Shown in pieces: positions 24,350 through 32,205 of a stretch of DNA of 57,923 nt (positions are counted from its first letter, which is position 1; the number at the start of each line of letters is the position of its first letter). The notes below the pieces were generated by a model. That model did not search any database, had not been told where the DNA came from, and saw only the letters and a program-made list of their open reading frames with translations. A program made the translations under genes and the position numbers. The stretch covers positions 1 to 57,923 of the forward strand of contig CAYJGF010000018.1 in the NCBI GenBank assembly GCA_964369965.1, read 5' to 3'. The DNA comes from CAYJBH01 sp964369965. Its GTDB lineage: Bacteria > Bacillota > Clostridia > Oscillospirales > Ruminococcaceae.

Positions 24350-25189
24350 CTAAATTACAGTTTCAGCATGTCTTGTCACATGGCAGGAGATGTTCACCGC
24401 CACCGGTAGCGACGCTATGTGGGTCGGGTGCGTAACAATACGAACCGACAGCGCCGTCGTCCTCCCCCCAAAGCCCTGCGGACCTATGCCGAGGTCGTTT
24501 ATCCTTTTTAGCAACTCTCGCTCCATGTCGGCATAGTACGGGTCGGGGTTGTGCTGTGTCACATCTTCGAGCAGTGCACGTTTTGCCAGCTGTGCAACGC
24601 GCTCGAAACTGCCACCGATACCCACTCCCACGACGATGGGAGGGCAGGGGTTACCGCCGGCGAGGGACACCGTTTCAACCACAAAATCCTTGACACCGCT
24701 CTCCCCTGCCGACGGGGTGAGCATGGCAAGTCGGCTCATGTTCTCACTCCCAAACCCTTTGGGCAAAAGTGTCAATTTCACCTTATCACCGTCGGTTAAT
24801 TTTATATCCACGATTGCAGGTGTGTTATCGCCCGTGTTTGTGCGCCGCAGTGGGTCGGCGACGACACTTTTCCGAAGATATCCGTAATCATACCCTCGTC
24901 GCACCCCCTCGTTTATAGCCTCATAGATGTCGCCGTCGAGCGATACCTCCCGACCCAGTTCCACAAAGACAAAAACCATCCCCGTGTCCTGACAGATGGG
25001 CAAATTCCGCCTTTTTGCGATGTCAATGTTATCAATGATACTGCCGAGAATATTGTCGGCGAGCTTGCCGTCCTCCCTTTGTCGAGCATTTACTATGCTT
25101 TGCTCAATATCGGACGGCAGATTGATGTTAGCCTCTACACAAAGACGTGCCACCTCATCGGTTATACGGCTACTCCTCACCGTTCTCAT
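24350..25189 (-). CDS. Class I fumarase, alpha (N-terminal) subunit
   Basis: 279 residues. This is the [4Fe-4S] catalytic half: cysteines in LPICQDTGMVFVF near residue 61, GGNPCPPIVVGVGIGGS near residue 180, and the final NISCHVTRHAE. In the family these three cysteines hold an open-corner cluster that binds the hydroxyl group. The ATG overlaps the malic-enzyme stop by 4 nt, so malate handling is coupled: fumarate to malate here, malate to pyruvate by the upstream gene product. Confidence 0.92.
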   Translation of the reverse strand: MRTVRSSRITDEVARLCVEANINLPSDIEQSIVNARQREDGKLADNILGSIIDNIDIAKRRNLPICQDTGMVFVFVELGREVSLDGDIYEAINEGVRRGYDYGYLRKSVVADPLRRTNTGDNTPAIVDIKLTDGDKVKLTLLPKGFGSENMSRLAMLTPSAGESGVKDFVVETVSLAGGNPCPPIVVGVGIGGSFERVAQLAKRALLEDVTQHNPDPYYADMERELLKRINDLGIGPQGFGGRTTALSVRIVTHPTHIASLPVAVNISCHVTRHAETVI

Positions 25190-26349
25190 CGGATAACACC
25201 GTCCCTGGTCGCCGCCTTTGCCACCGCCTTTGCCACCGCCTCGACCACCCTTTTGTCAAAGACATCGGGGATTATATATTCCGGTGAGAGAGCCTCCCCC
25301 ACAATGTCCGCTATAGCGTAGACCGCCGCCGACTTCATACTCTCGGTTATATGGGTGGCACCGCAATCCAGAGCACCACGGAATATGCCGGGGAATGCAA
25401 GCAGATTGTTTATCTGATTGGGTGTGTCACTGCGACCGGTTCCGGCAACTGCCGCGCCGGCGTTTTTTGCCTCATGATAGGTTATCTCCGGCACAGGATT
25501 TGCCATAGCGAACACGATGGCATCGCGCGCCATGCCACGAACCATCTCGCCGGTGACTATACCCGGTGCGGACACTCCGATAAACACGTCCGCGCCGACC
25601 ATCGCCTCGGCAAGTGTGCCGTTTTTATCCGCACTGTTTGTGCGACCTGCAATCGCCGCCTTGTGTGGCACAAGCTCACGCGAGGGGGAAAGTATACCGC
25701 CCTCGTCACATGCCAAAATGTTGTTAGCACCTAATATATACAGCATCTCTATTATAGCGTTGCCTGCCGCGCCGGGACCGGATAGGACTATCTTTGTCGA
25801 GGCAAAATCGCGACCTGTCAATCGAAATGCCGAGACAAGCGCCGCCATTACCACTATCGCGGTGCCGTGTTGGTCGTCGTGAAAGACCGGTATGTCCAGA
25901 CGTCGCTCCAACTCCTTTTCCACCTCAAAGCATACGGGGGAGGCTATATCCTCAAGGTTAATTCCGGCAAAGCTCGGGGCAATCATCTCACAAAATGCTA
26001 TGATTTCGTCCGCTGATTTTGCGTTGATACACAGTGGAACGCTGTCGATATCCGCAAACTTATGAAAAAGCAACGCCTTGCCCTCCATGACCGGCATCGC
26101 CGCCTCGGGTCCGATGTTGCCGAGACCGAGCACCGCAGTGCCGTCACTTATCACCGCAACCATGTTGCCGCGGGAGGTGTATACAAAGCTGTTTTTGCCG
26201 TCCTCTGCGATAGCGCGACATGGCTCGGCTACGCCCGGAGTATAGGCAAGGCAGAGCTGTTCACGATTTTCAACCTGCACCTTGGCAGTGGTTTTGAATT
26301 TACCTCCTGCCTCTTTATGCAGGGCTAATGATTGTTTATAATAATCCAT
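25186..26349 (-). CDS. Malic enzyme (NAD(P)-dependent, oxaloacetate-decarboxylating)
   Basis: 387 residues, the short bacterial/clostridial form without the phosphotransacetylase-like tail of MaeB. It converts malate to pyruvate, CO2 and NAD(P)H. The N-terminal AYTPGVAEPCRAI near residue 33, the catalytic region LFHKFADIDSVPLCINAKSADEI, metal-ligand motif INLEDIASPVCFEVEK, and VFHDDQHGTAIV near residue 150 are all present, followed by the dinucleotide fold VLSGPGAAGNAIIEML. It is the first of a malate/fumarate gene set and follows the metallo-hydrolase gene by 11 bp. Confidence 0.93.
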   Translation of the reverse strand: MDYYKQSLALHKEAGGKFKTTAKVQVENREQLCLAYTPGVAEPCRAIAEDGKNSFVYTSRGNMVAVISDGTAVLGLGNIGPEAAMPVMEGKALLFHKFADIDSVPLCINAKSADEIIAFCEMIAPSFAGINLEDIASPVCFEVEKELERRLDIPVFHDDQHGTAIVVMAALVSAFRLTGRDFASTKIVLSGPGAAGNAIIEMLYILGANNILACDEGGILSPSRELVPHKAAIAGRTNSADKNGTLAEAMVGADVFIGVSAPGIVTGEMVRGMARDAIVFAMANPVPEITYHEAKNAGAAVAGTGRSDTPNQINNLLAFPGIFRGALDCGATHITESMKSAAVYAIADIVGEALSPEYIIPDVFDKRVVEAVAKAVAKAATRDGVIR

Positions 26350-26360
26350 TGTGTGTCCTT

Positions 26361-26915
26361 TTAAATGTATGGGTTGTGCGCTATCTCATCACCGATGGTG
26401 GAAAAGCGATCATGCCCCGGATAGACCATCGTGTCGGGTGGCAGTGTGGCAAGACGTTTTAGGCTCTTTTGAATGGTGTCAAAGTCACCGCCCTCAAGGT
26501 CGCACCGACCACAATTGTGGTAAAATAGCGTGTCACCGGCGAAAAGGTGCCCATCCTCATGATAAAAACATAGGCTGCCGGGGCTGTGACCGGGTGTTGC
26601 GAGCACCGAGAGTTTTATATCGCCGACGGTGACAACATCCCCCTCGGCGAGAAAACCGTCCGGCGTGATGGAAAAAAGCTCGGCATCCTGTCTTGACATA
26701 TAAAGTTTTGCGCCCTGCTCACGAAGTTTATCTACGCTGTAGACATGATCAAAATGACCGTGCGTTAAAAGCAACGTAACCTCACCTTTTAAAAATTCAC
26801 GATATAAATCTATATCGGCGGCAGGGTCGATAATGATACAGTCATTGCTATCGGATGACAGCACAAAACTGTTTGTTTCATAGGGGCGCGGCGCTTTAAG
26901 GTGGTGAATTTTCAT
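26361..26915 (-). CDS. MBL-fold metallo-hydrolase (glyoxalase II-like)
   Basis: 184 residues. The metal motif LLTHGHFDHVYSV (His-x-His-x-Asp-His) is near residues 52-64, with further ligands in ATPGHSPGSLCFYHEDG and FAGDTLFYHNCGRCDLEGGD, and the last histidine in YPGHDRFS. This layout fits the hydroxyacylglutathione-hydrolase-like branch, which hydrolyses thioesters. Its ribosome site GAGGGAG lies directly after the T-run of the bS21 terminator, so it may depend on read-through from the bS21 promoter. It precedes malic enzyme by 11 bp. Confidence 0.88.
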   Translation of the reverse strand: MKIHHLKAPRPYETNSFVLSSDSNDCIIIDPAADIDLYREFLKGEVTLLLTHGHFDHVYSVDKLREQGAKLYMSRQDAELFSITPDGFLAEGDVVTVGDIKLSVLATPGHSPGSLCFYHEDGHLFAGDTLFYHNCGRCDLEGGDFDTIQKSLKRLATLPPDTMVYPGHDRFSTIGDEIAHNPYI

Positions 26916-26929
26916 ATAAAAACTCCCTC

Positions 26930-26969
26930 AAAAAAATAAAGCAGATAGACCGAATGACCTATCTGCTTT
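26930..26969 (-). terminator. Intrinsic terminator of the bS21 gene
   Basis: On the minus strand AAAGCAGATAG (26969-26959) and CTATCTGCTTT (26948-26938) form an 11-bp stem around a short loop, followed by A and seven T residues to 26930. The T-run ends 15 nt before the next gene's start codon. Confidence 0.85.
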
Positions 26970-26974
26970 GTGGA

Positions 26975-27148
26975 CTAATATTTGCGTTTTCTTGCAGCCT
27001 CAGCCTTTCTCTTGCGCTTAACCGAAGGCTTCTCGAAATGCTCGCGCTTGCGAACCTCTGCGAGCACGCCACTACGGGCGCAGGCGCGCTTAAAGCGACG
27101 AAGTGCACTATCCAGCGACTCGTTCTCTTTTACACGTACTTCTGACAA
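26975..27148 (-). CDS. rpsU: Ribosomal protein bS21
   Basis: 57 residues: SEVRVKENESLDSALRRFKR, then a cysteine-containing middle (ACARSG), HFEKPSVKRKRK and a basic tail ending RKRKY, the standard bS21 of Clostridia. The start codon is TTG at 27148 (minus strand) with TAGGGGG upstream. No ATG gives the right N-terminus, because longer frames add about 27 residues foreign to the family. bS21 binds near the 3' end of 16S rRNA on the small-subunit platform. It is flanked by its own consensus promoter and terminator. Confidence 0.95.
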   Translation of the reverse strand: MSEVRVKENESLDSALRRFKRACARSGVLAEVRKREHFEKPSVKRKRKAEAARKRKY

Positions 27149-27200
27149 TCTAACCAACCCCCTAACATAAACGACCGATGTCGTATATTTTGTAACTTTT

Positions 27201-27229
27201 ATTATAAAACACCTTCGAAAAAATGTCAA
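27201..27229 (-). promoter_or_regulatory. Perfect-consensus sigma-A promoter of rpsU
   Basis: Minus strand TTGACA (27229-27224), exactly 17 nt, then TATAAT (27206-27201). Transcription would begin near 27194, leaving a leader of about 45 nt. Both hexamers match consensus, as expected for a ribosomal-protein gene. Confidence 0.85.
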
Positions 27230-27246
27230 GGGTTATTGAGTATTTT

Positions 27247-27597
27247 CTAATTATTTATTCTGCTTTTGAGTAGTTCTACGACTTCCTGTGGTTTTAGCAC
27301 CTTACCGGTTGAGACGACCTCACCGCCGATGACAAGTGCCGGTGTGGTCATTACACCAAATTCCGCAATCTTTGCAAAATCGGTCACGTGCTCCACCTCT
27401 TGCGGCTGCCCGAGGGTCGCGAGTGCTGATTTTGCCGCGTCCTCCAACTTGTTGCATTTTGCACAGCCGGAGCCGAGCACCTTTACAAAAAGGTCCTGCT
27501 CGTTTGTATCCTGTGTGCCTGCCTGCTGTGAGGCGTTGCATTTCCCACCGCAATCGCAGGCGCTCGCCTCCTTTTTCTTAAATCCGAATAATCCCAT
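27247..27597 (-). CDS. Thioredoxin-like redox-active disulfide protein with cysteine-rich N-terminus
   Basis: 116 residues. Residues about 36-116 form a small thioredoxin fold with the CxxC site in LGSGCAKCNKLED near residue 43 and the cis-proline loop GVMTTPALVIGGEVV, as in the TIGR00412 'redox-active disulfide protein 2' family. The first 35 residues carry an extra CDCGGKC motif that may bind metal or act as a second redox pair. It follows the ACR3 gene by 2 nt, with its GAAAGGAG ribosome site inside the end of that gene. Such small thioredoxins recur beside ACR3/CcdA in arsenic operons; electron supply for arsenate or thiol reduction is inferred. Confidence 0.85.
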   Translation of the reverse strand: MGLFGFKKKEASACDCGGKCNASQQAGTQDTNEQDLFVKVLGSGCAKCNKLEDAAKSALATLGQPQEVEHVTDFAKIAEFGVMTTPALVIGGEVVSTGKVLKPQEVVELLKSRINN

Positions 27598-27599
27598 TG

Positions 27600-28652
27600 T
27601 TATAATCTCCTTTCATACCATTGTTTTGTATTGTTTGCTTTTTTGACTAAAATTAACATCACCGGCACCTCCACCAGCACACCCACTATAGTCGCAAGTG
27701 CAACCGGACTTTGTGTTCCAAAAAGTGCAATAGCTACGGCGACCGATAGTTCAAAAAAGTTGGACGCACCTATCATTCCGGCAGGGGCGGCAATATTGTG
27801 GGGAAGTTTTAACACTCTTGAGGCTAAATAAGCGATGGTGAATATTAAAAATGTTTGTATAATTAACGGCACCGCAATCAGTAAAATATGCAAAGGGTTT
27901 TCAAGGATAACATGACCTTGAAAGGAAAATATAAGCGTTAGTGTCAAGAGAAGTCCGACAATGGTCAGGTTAGAAAACTTGCTTATGAACTGCTTTTCAA
28001 AATACTCAATCCCTTTGTTTTTTATGACGAAGGTTCTTGTTAAAACTCCACCGATAAGCGGTATGACCACAAAGAGAACTACCGAGAGTATGAGCGTATC
28101 CCATGGCACTTCAACACCGGTGACACCGAGTAAAAAGGCAACGATAGGGGTAAATGCAACCAAAATAATCAGATCATTGGTCGCTACCTGAACCACGGTA
28201 TACGCCGGATTGCCTTTTGTGAGATGGCTCCAAACAAATACCATCGCCGTACAGGGTGCAGCGCCGAGCAACACCGCACCTGCAAGATAATCGGTAGCAA
28301 GCTCCGGGGTGATAAAGTTTTTGAATATTACAAAAAAGAACACCCACGCAATGCCGAACATGGTAAACGGCTTTATAAGCCAATTTACGACCCACGTGAC
28401 AAACAAACCTTTTGGGTTTTTGCCGACGTTTTTAACACTTTGAAAATCAACCTTCATCATCATGGGGTATATCATAAGCCATATTAAAACAGCGATTGGT
28501 ATACTGACATTCGCATACTCAAAATTGCCCATGAACTCGGGGAATGCCGGAAAAAAATAGCCGATAAACACTCCGACGACCATACATAGTACAACCCAAA
28601 CCGTTAAATACTTTTCAAAAAAATTTATGCCGATTGATTGTGATTTTTTCAT
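27600..28652 (-). CDS. ACR3-family arsenite efflux permease
   Basis: 350 residues with ten membrane helices. Family residues are visible: GAAPCTAMVFVWSHLTKGNPAYT near residue 130, containing the conserved TM4 cysteine, and the TM9 glutamate region VGVLVEVPVMLILVKK. ACR3 proteins extrude arsenite, sometimes antimonite, using the proton gradient. It lies between ccdA-like and thioredoxin-like genes in one minus-strand operon whose promoter is flanked by ArsR-like palindromes, which supports an arsenic role. Confidence 0.92.
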   Translation of the reverse strand: MKKSQSIGINFFEKYLTVWVVLCMVVGVFIGYFFPAFPEFMGNFEYANVSIPIAVLIWLMIYPMMMKVDFQSVKNVGKNPKGLFVTWVVNWLIKPFTMFGIAWVFFFVIFKNFITPELATDYLAGAVLLGAAPCTAMVFVWSHLTKGNPAYTVVQVATNDLIILVAFTPIVAFLLGVTGVEVPWDTLILSVVLFVVIPLIGGVLTRTFVIKNKGIEYFEKQFISKFSNLTIVGLLLTLTLIFSFQGHVILENPLHILLIAVPLIIQTFLIFTIAYLASRVLKLPHNIAAPAGMIGASNFFELSVAVAIALFGTQSPVALATIVGVLVEVPVMLILVKKANNTKQWYERRL

Positions 28653-28670
28653 AACATTACCTTTAATTAA

Positions 28671-29366
28671 TTAAAATGCGAGATAGAACATATAAAATCC
28701 TATCAGTGCAATGAGAACGCCCATTACAATTTTTAATATCATGCTGAGTCGACCGAAACTCTCGCTCTGATTCAACTTGTTCACAAATCCTATACCGGTG
28801 CCGCATACAACGGCAAGCACGCCGTGACCTATCGAATAACATAGCAACAACAATATACCAAACAGCATGTTGCCACTGCCGGCAACCACCGCAAGTAGGG
28901 CTATAAGCACCGGTGTCGAGCAGGGTGATGAGAATATTCCGCCGAGTATACCGGCTAAAAGTGCGCCGAGAAACCCTTTTTTTGTGTTTTTACTCACAAG
29001 GTGACCGGACGGGATAAACTCAAATACCCCGAGAGTTTGTAGCGACATCAACATCATGAGCACACCTAATACAATATACCACCAACTGCCCGCGTTGCCG
29101 ATGAGACTGCCTGCCACGGTGGCGATAACTCCCAGGACAGTAAAGGTCACCGCAGAGCCGAGCGCAAAGGTGAGCGAAAGCGCAAACGCTCTTTTGGTGG
29201 TGCGTTGTTCTGTTCCACCGACAAAGGCGACGATAAGTGGCACACTGGAAAGGGCACAGGGCGTTAAAGAGGTCAACAACCCTGCCGCAAGCGCAAGCAA
29301 CGGCGCAACCCAGCCCGATGTGGCGATAATGCCGGAGATTTGCTCAAGTACCGCATCAAAATTCAT
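28671..29366 (-). CDS. CcdA/DsbD-type thiol electron transporter
   Basis: 231 residues with six membrane helices. The pair of reactive cysteines sits in SLTPCALSSVPLI (TM1) and FSSPCSTPVLIALLAV (TM4), the hallmark of CcdA. It moves electrons from cytosolic thioredoxin across the membrane to an extracytoplasmic thioredoxin-like partner, here most likely the membrane-anchored protein encoded just upstream. Gap to that gene is 4 bp. Its presence between a thioredoxin and ACR3 is typical of clostridial arsenic/redox operons. Confidence 0.9.
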   Translation of the reverse strand: MNFDAVLEQISGIIATSGWVAPLLALAAGLLTSLTPCALSSVPLIVAFVGGTEQRTTKRAFALSLTFALGSAVTFTVLGVIATVAGSLIGNAGSWWYIVLGVLMMLMSLQTLGVFEFIPSGHLVSKNTKKGFLGALLAGILGGIFSSPCSTPVLIALLAVVAGSGNMLFGILLLLCYSIGHGVLAVVCGTGIGFVNKLNQSESFGRLSMILKIVMGVLIALIGFYMFYLAF

Positions 29367-29370
29367 CCTA

Positions 29371-29901
29371 TTAACCCTCGACGCCCATGTCGGTTAAAAT
29401 CAACCTCATCTGCTCCTCGCTCAGTCCGCCCATGTGCGCAGTGAACACATGTTCGCCGGACTCCCTGTCGGCATAGGCTGAAAATTGTATCTGCTGTGCC
29501 ACCTCTTCACTCGGCACATACGGTGTACCGTCGGCATTTATCAATATCTGTGTCGGTATGACCTGAACCGGATAGTCCTGCGAGGCGGCCGGATTAACCC
29601 ATACATCGACAAATTTAATAATTGCCTTCTCCTGCATTTCGGCGTTTAAATCGACCAAGACCGGTGCCATCGCTTTGCAGGGTTCACATTCCGTCGCACC
29701 GAAGTCGATAATGATGGGGAGGTTATGCTGTTGCCAACTCTCAAGATCCACCTCGTTAACGTTCAACTCAAAACCGGGTGTTATTTCGCCCGACACCGCC
29801 GCAGCGTCCTCCCCTGTGTTTTGTGTAAACCATATTACAACAATAACAATTAGCATTATTGCAGGAATAAGTATCTTTAACAAATTTTTTTGCATTTTCA
29901 T
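29371..29901 (-). CDS. Membrane-anchored thioredoxin-fold protein
   Basis: 176 residues. An N-terminal hydrophobic anchor (about residues 8-24) is followed by a linker and a TlpA/thioredoxin domain with the active site DFGATECEPCKAMAPVL (CEPC) and the cis-proline region VQVIPTQILINADG. It probably works outside the membrane as partner of the CcdA-like protein. The start at 29901 is chosen because AAAGGTG lies 5 nt upstream; longer frames would run through the operator palindrome. It is the first gene of the trx-ccdA-acr3-trx operon. Confidence 0.88.
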   Translation of the reverse strand: MKMQKNLLKILIPAIMLIVIVVIWFTQNTGEDAAAVSGEITPGFELNVNEVDLESWQQHNLPIIIDFGATECEPCKAMAPVLVDLNAEMQEKAIIKFVDVWVNPAASQDYPVQVIPTQILINADGTPYVPSEEVAQQIQFSAYADRESGEHVFTAHMGGLSEEQMRLILTDMGVEG

Positions 29902-29913
29902 GGTAACACCTTT

Positions 29914-29993
29914 CATATCAAAAATTTTTGATATGTCAATTATATAACGTAAAATGATGTTTGTCAACCCTCAAATCAAAAATTTTTGTTTGA
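29914..29993 (-). promoter_or_regulatory. Consensus promoter flanked by two ArsR-like operators
   Basis: Minus strand TTGACA (29967-29962), 17 nt, TATAAT (29944-29939), both perfect. A 22-bp perfect palindrome occupies 29914-29935, core ATATCAAAAATTTTTGATAT, over the predicted start of transcription near 29932. A second copy with one extra base lies at 29971-29993, just upstream of the -35. ATCAA/TTGAT half sites around an AT core are typical of ArsR/SmtB repressor sites. The repressor gene itself is not in the window. Confidence 0.75.
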
Positions 29994-30836
29994 TGATATA
30001 AAAAACATGCTACACCATATTGCAGATAAAATCATTATCGCGACTTTATGGCGAAGGTAGTAGTGACAAGCCTCTGCGGTTGTCCGCGACATTGTGGTTT
30101 TTTGGCTATATATTGTTATGATTATGCATTGCGTTCATATTTCTTACTGCTTAACCGCAGTGGGCGTTTCTTTATTTTTTGACAAAAGGCGGGCTACCTA
30201 TAAAGTCACATAAAGTGGCAAAAGAAAAAACGTCGTGCGACCATCCGATTAACTATGTCTTTATAAAAGCACGACGACAACGCTTTAAGCGTGGAGGTAT
30301 CGCTGTGTGTGTTCGGGTGTTGCTGCGTTTATAAGAACAATTCCACATTGCCGCTTAGCACTCCATAGTTTGCGTTGGCTTGACAGATTGCCTCATATTC
30401 GTCGTCGGTCAACGTATCCTCGGTGGCGGCTTTTAAGTTCGAGAGATATTCCATAACAAAACGTTATTGAGTTTAACACTATATTTCGGTTCGGTATGTT
30501 TTTTGTACCATATGCAATCTCACTATGTAGGGCACAAAATTTAAGACGTTACGGAGATAGCCTCCGTTGCGGTTTTCCATATATAGTCATTCAACTTTTA
30601 CTGTCAGTTAACTTGTCATTTAGTTTTGCATAGCCTTTATATAAAATACTAAAAATATTTGTTGTGGTGTCATTTTTTCCTATTGCTCTCATTTTTCAAA
30701 ACTTTTTGAATACTATAAAACTGCTTAATTTCTTTTTTGTGTATACTAAAAAGAAAATATTATCGTCGTTTTGTACAAAAAATAGTATCGCTATTTATGA
30801 AAGTATTACAAATATTGCTTTTGCTTTTATTTTATG
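29994..30836. other. Gene-poor AT-rich interval
   Basis: About 840 bp with no convincing gene. A 41-codon frame on the minus strand (30454 to 30329, beginning MEYLSNLKAATED) looks protein-like in composition but has no ribosome site and could be a remnant. Weak hairpins exist, such as ACTGC/GCAGT near 30147-30163 followed by T-rich sequence. Several other short frames have no codon pattern. I see no RNA gene or repeat array. Confidence 0.5.
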
Positions 30837-30875
30837 CTTGACTTTTGAGTTGCAAGACAATATAATAAAGTCAAG
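30837..30875 (+). promoter_or_regulatory. Promoter of the sugar locus bracketed by an inverted repeat
   Basis: TTGACT (30838-30843), 17 nt, TATAAT (30861-30866) precede the first GH117-like gene. CTTGACTTT (30837-30845) covers the -35, and its exact reverse complement AAAGTCAAG (30867-30875) follows the -10. The centres are 30 bp apart, about three helical turns. This is a likely operator for a dimeric sugar-responsive regulator. Confidence 0.65.
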
Positions 30876-30938
30876 AAACAATAATTTTTAGAATACTATT
30901 TTATTTCAAGTTTGCATCAAAATTTATCTGGAGGGGTT

Positions 30939-32021
30939 ATGACTCAAAGTTCTGCCACCCGACGCGCCGGTAGCTACGCTGAAAACGGCAGTGAATGGTT
31001 TTGCGGTTTTGCATACACCGAGGTAAACGGTCTCGGTTATGAGGATGGTGTTCATCGTCGAGACCCGAGCAGTGTCATTGAACATGGCGGTACATATTAT
31101 GTGTATTATACAAAATCGGTCGGGGCACATTTCGGTCACTCCGCAAAACGTGACAAACTCTCAAAAATTTACCCGTGGGACAACGCCGATCTTTTTTATG
31201 CCACCAGTGTGGATGGGCTTAACTGGAGCGAACAAGGTGTCGTGGTGTCGCGTGGAGGCAAGGGCGCATATGACGAGCGCACGGTGTGCACACCCGACGT
31301 GCTTGCACATGACGGCAAGGTCTATCTTGTATATCAAGCGATAGCGCAGGTGGACTACAACGGTCGAAATGAAAATGTAGCGATGGCGGTGGCAGACCAT
31401 CCGGCAGGTCCCTTTAAAAAGCTGGATAAGGAGATTTTATCCCCGATGGAGGATGGACACTGGTTCGGTGAGGATACCGATGGCTACAACGGCGGCGAAT
31501 TTCACGGTGTGACACATGACCCAAGCCTTTACTACTATAACAACAAGTTCTATCTATATTACAAATGCGGTGCTAACGAGATAACGAGCCTTAAATGTTA
31601 CGGCAAGGACACCCGATGGGGCGTCGCGATATCGGACTGCGTGACCGGTCCATACACTCACAGCGAGTTCAACCCCATCACCAACAGCGGTCATGAGACA
31701 ATGTTATGGAACTATAACGACGGCATAGCGGCACTGCTTAACAGGGACGGTCCCGAAAAGGACACCATACAATACGCCAAAGACGGCGTGAATTTTGAAA
31801 TAATGTCACGAGTTACCGACACACCTCAGGCAGGCGGCGCATTTCGTTGTGAAAACCCCGATACATCACCTCTTGAGGGGATACGGTGGGGGCTGTGCCA
31901 TTACGACGAGCGCGGTTCAATGTGGAACTACATAGTGCGCTTTGACCTCGACATGAGGCACCCCTATGCATGTTCCCATAAATATCCACCAAACAACACG
32001 GTCGGATTTGGAATGTGGTAA
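30939..32021 (+). CDS. GH117-like exo-alpha-3,6-anhydro-L-galactosidase (first copy)
   Basis: 360 residues, five-bladed beta-propeller type without signal peptide, so cytosolic. It begins SSATRRAG, has the acidic RRDPSSVI motif (Asp42), a second acid in THDPSLYYY (Asp194), and the ITNSGHETMLW motif (His252, Glu253), which correspond to the catalytic and substrate-binding residues of GH117. Known GH117 enzymes remove terminal 3,6-anhydro-L-galactose from neoagaro-oligosaccharides. GH43 is the nearest alternative fold relative, but the SGHE signature favours GH117. GGAGGGGTT precedes the ATG. It is the first gene of the carbohydrate locus. A paralogue lies at 40925-41989. Confidence 0.75.
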   Translation: MTQSSATRRAGSYAENGSEWFCGFAYTEVNGLGYEDGVHRRDPSSVIEHGGTYYVYYTKSVGAHFGHSAKRDKLSKIYPWDNADLFYATSVDGLNWSEQGVVVSRGGKGAYDERTVCTPDVLAHDGKVYLVYQAIAQVDYNGRNENVAMAVADHPAGPFKKLDKEILSPMEDGHWFGEDTDGYNGGEFHGVTHDPSLYYYNNKFYLYYKCGANEITSLKCYGKDTRWGVAISDCVTGPYTHSEFNPITNSGHETMLWNYNDGIAALLNRDGPEKDTIQYAKDGVNFEIMSRVTDTPQAGGAFRCENPDTSPLEGIRWGLCHYDERGSMWNYIVRFDLDMRHPYACSHKYPPNNTVGFGMW

Positions 32022-32186
32022 GTTTGAAAATAAATTTTCAAACTCTCGAGTTTTGTTTCTTTTCAGCGGAAAACGCTGAAATTTCGCCACCGTGTGGCGA
32101 AACCGAAAAAAACATCAATAAGGAATGGTCATAAATACGATTTTACACACGGCGTGGGAGCTCTCGTGTGAAAAATAAAGAAACAA
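32021..32186. repeat. Multi-hairpin leader between the GH117-like and binding-protein genes
   Basis: A 10-bp hairpin (AGTTTGAAAA 32021-32030 with 32035-32044) starts inside the stop codon. Then an outer stem, TTGTTTCTTT (32053-32062) with AAAGAAACAA (32077+100 to 32186), encloses three hairpins: 32061-32081 (TTTCAGCG arms), 32082-32102 (TTTCGCCAC arms, perfect) and 32141-32174 (CACACG/CGTGTG arms). The outer left arm shares two bases with the first inner hairpin. The structure ends just before the ribosome site of the lipoprotein gene. It could be a processing or attenuation signal, or a mobile hairpin element. Confidence 0.6.
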
Positions 32187-32205
32187 TTTTGAAAGGACAA
32201 ACATC

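Noticed and set aside
30664..30891. 75-codon plus-strand frame in the gap before the GH117-like gene
   Set aside because: Very AT-rich, no ribosome site, no recognisable motif, and it overlaps the predicted promoter of the next gene.
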